Positions 42,267-42,542 of a stretch of DNA of 42,542 nt are shown here, piece after piece. Source of the stretch: an uncultured Desulfobacteraceae bacterium (GTDB lineage: Bacteria; Desulfobacterota; Desulfobacteria; Desulfobacterales; Desulfatirhabdiaceae); the NCBI GenBank assembly GCA_903953895.1, contig CAJBLH010000078.1, positions 1-42,542 of the forward strand. Reading direction: 5' to 3'. A program made the position numbers and the translations under genes. Under the pieces are notes generated by a model. The model ran no database searches and was not told where the DNA came from. It saw only the letters and a program-made list of their open reading frames with translations. Positions within the stretch are counted from its first letter, which is position 1. Each line of letters starts with the position of its first letter.

Positions 42267-42295
42267 ACAGTACGTCATGGCGTACGTTATGTCAA
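42267..42295 (-). promoter_or_regulatory. yefM-yoeB promoter with palindromic operator
   Basis: On the minus strand TTGACA (42290-42295), 17 bp, TACTGT (42267-42272). Between and over the boxes lies GTACGTCATGGCGTAC (42270-42285), a palindrome with 14 of 16 positions symmetric and centre CATG. Its place is right for autorepression by YefM-YoeB, as in known systems. Confidence 0.6.
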
Positions 42296-42440
42296 TGCTT
42301 ATTTTAAGACAAAACGTAAGGCTTGGCGATACACGGATAAATGTCTGGCAGAAACAATGATCAATGCATAGAAAAAATCTGAATCAGACAATGGTATTTT
42401 TGGCATCCTTCATTTCTCAGTTAACACTTTGCATGGAAAA

Positions 42441-42542
42441 TTATAAGAATTTATTACCGTAAACGACAGCGCCCTGTTTATTGGAGCTTCTTTTCCAAAA
42501 GGTCTTCAAATCAATGGCCGGAACTGATTTTAACCTTTTCAA
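42441..42542 (-). CDS. Possible end of a gene entering from the right edge
   Basis: The minus-strand frame is open from the window edge for 33 codons (LKRLKSVPAIDLKTFW...VVYGNKFL) and stops at 42441. Composition is protein-like, but it is too short to assign or to be sure it is coding. The stretch 42296-42440 between it and the toxin-antitoxin promoter holds nothing I can support. Confidence 0.3.
   Translation of the reverse strand: MKRLKSVPAIDLKTFWKRSSNKQGAVVYGNKFL

Overview
The window reads as part of a chromosome of a Gram-negative, signalling-rich anaerobe, most likely a deltaproteobacterium (Desulfobacterota, Desulfobacterales-like). This is an inference. It rests on the periplasmic alpha-2-macroglobulin/PBP1C pair, the many PAS kinases and PP2C response regulators, a sigma-54 activator, DUF1566 secreted proteins and an expanded family of ATPase-nuclease genes. 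No rRNA, tRNA or sulfate-reduction marker is present to settle it.

Left part (1-5.8 kb): the end of a LivF-type ABC ATPase; a secreted Thr/Ser/Gly-rich protein with a near-identical 237-bp tandem repeat; a decayed gene fragment; pyrR overlapping a MoaB/MogA-like gene; a large secreted DUF1566 protein with four C-terminal repeats; and a PAS-like protein with a CxxC zinc site. Minus-strand block (5.8-19 kb): an apparent operon cupin - VOC protein - REC-PP2C phosphatase - PAS/HisKA_2 kinase, then a secreted metallophosphoesterase, then the pair alpha-2-macroglobulin (thioester CLEQ) and penicillin-binding protein 1C.

Centre (19.5-34 kb, plus strand): a second REC-PP2C protein followed by a hybrid kinase (PAS-PAS-HisKA-HATPase-REC-REC-HPt); an HDOD/GAF protein with a candidate sigma-54 promoter; then a compact housekeeping run cvpA - mazG - hisH - hisF - pgpA - lepB - pyrB - pyrC - sigma-54 response regulator, mostly overlapping or separated by a few bases.

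Right part (34-42.5 kb): an accessory island. It opens with a 106-bp MITE-like inverted-repeat element. Then come three related ATP-binding proteins with C-terminal PD-(D/E)XK-like nuclease motifs, two of them near-identical at both ends but diverged in the middle, and a fourth gene of another P-loop ATPase family that also ends in a nuclease-like motif. The 3' end of the fourth gene (142 bp) is copied behind the first one. The last ATPase copy and a truncated Uma2 gene are bracketed by 42-bp direct repeats. The island ends with a YefM-YoeB toxin-antitoxin pair with a readable promoter/operator. This array of duplicated, recombining ATPase-nucleases is the best candidate here for an undescribed system; its function cannot be read from sequence alone.
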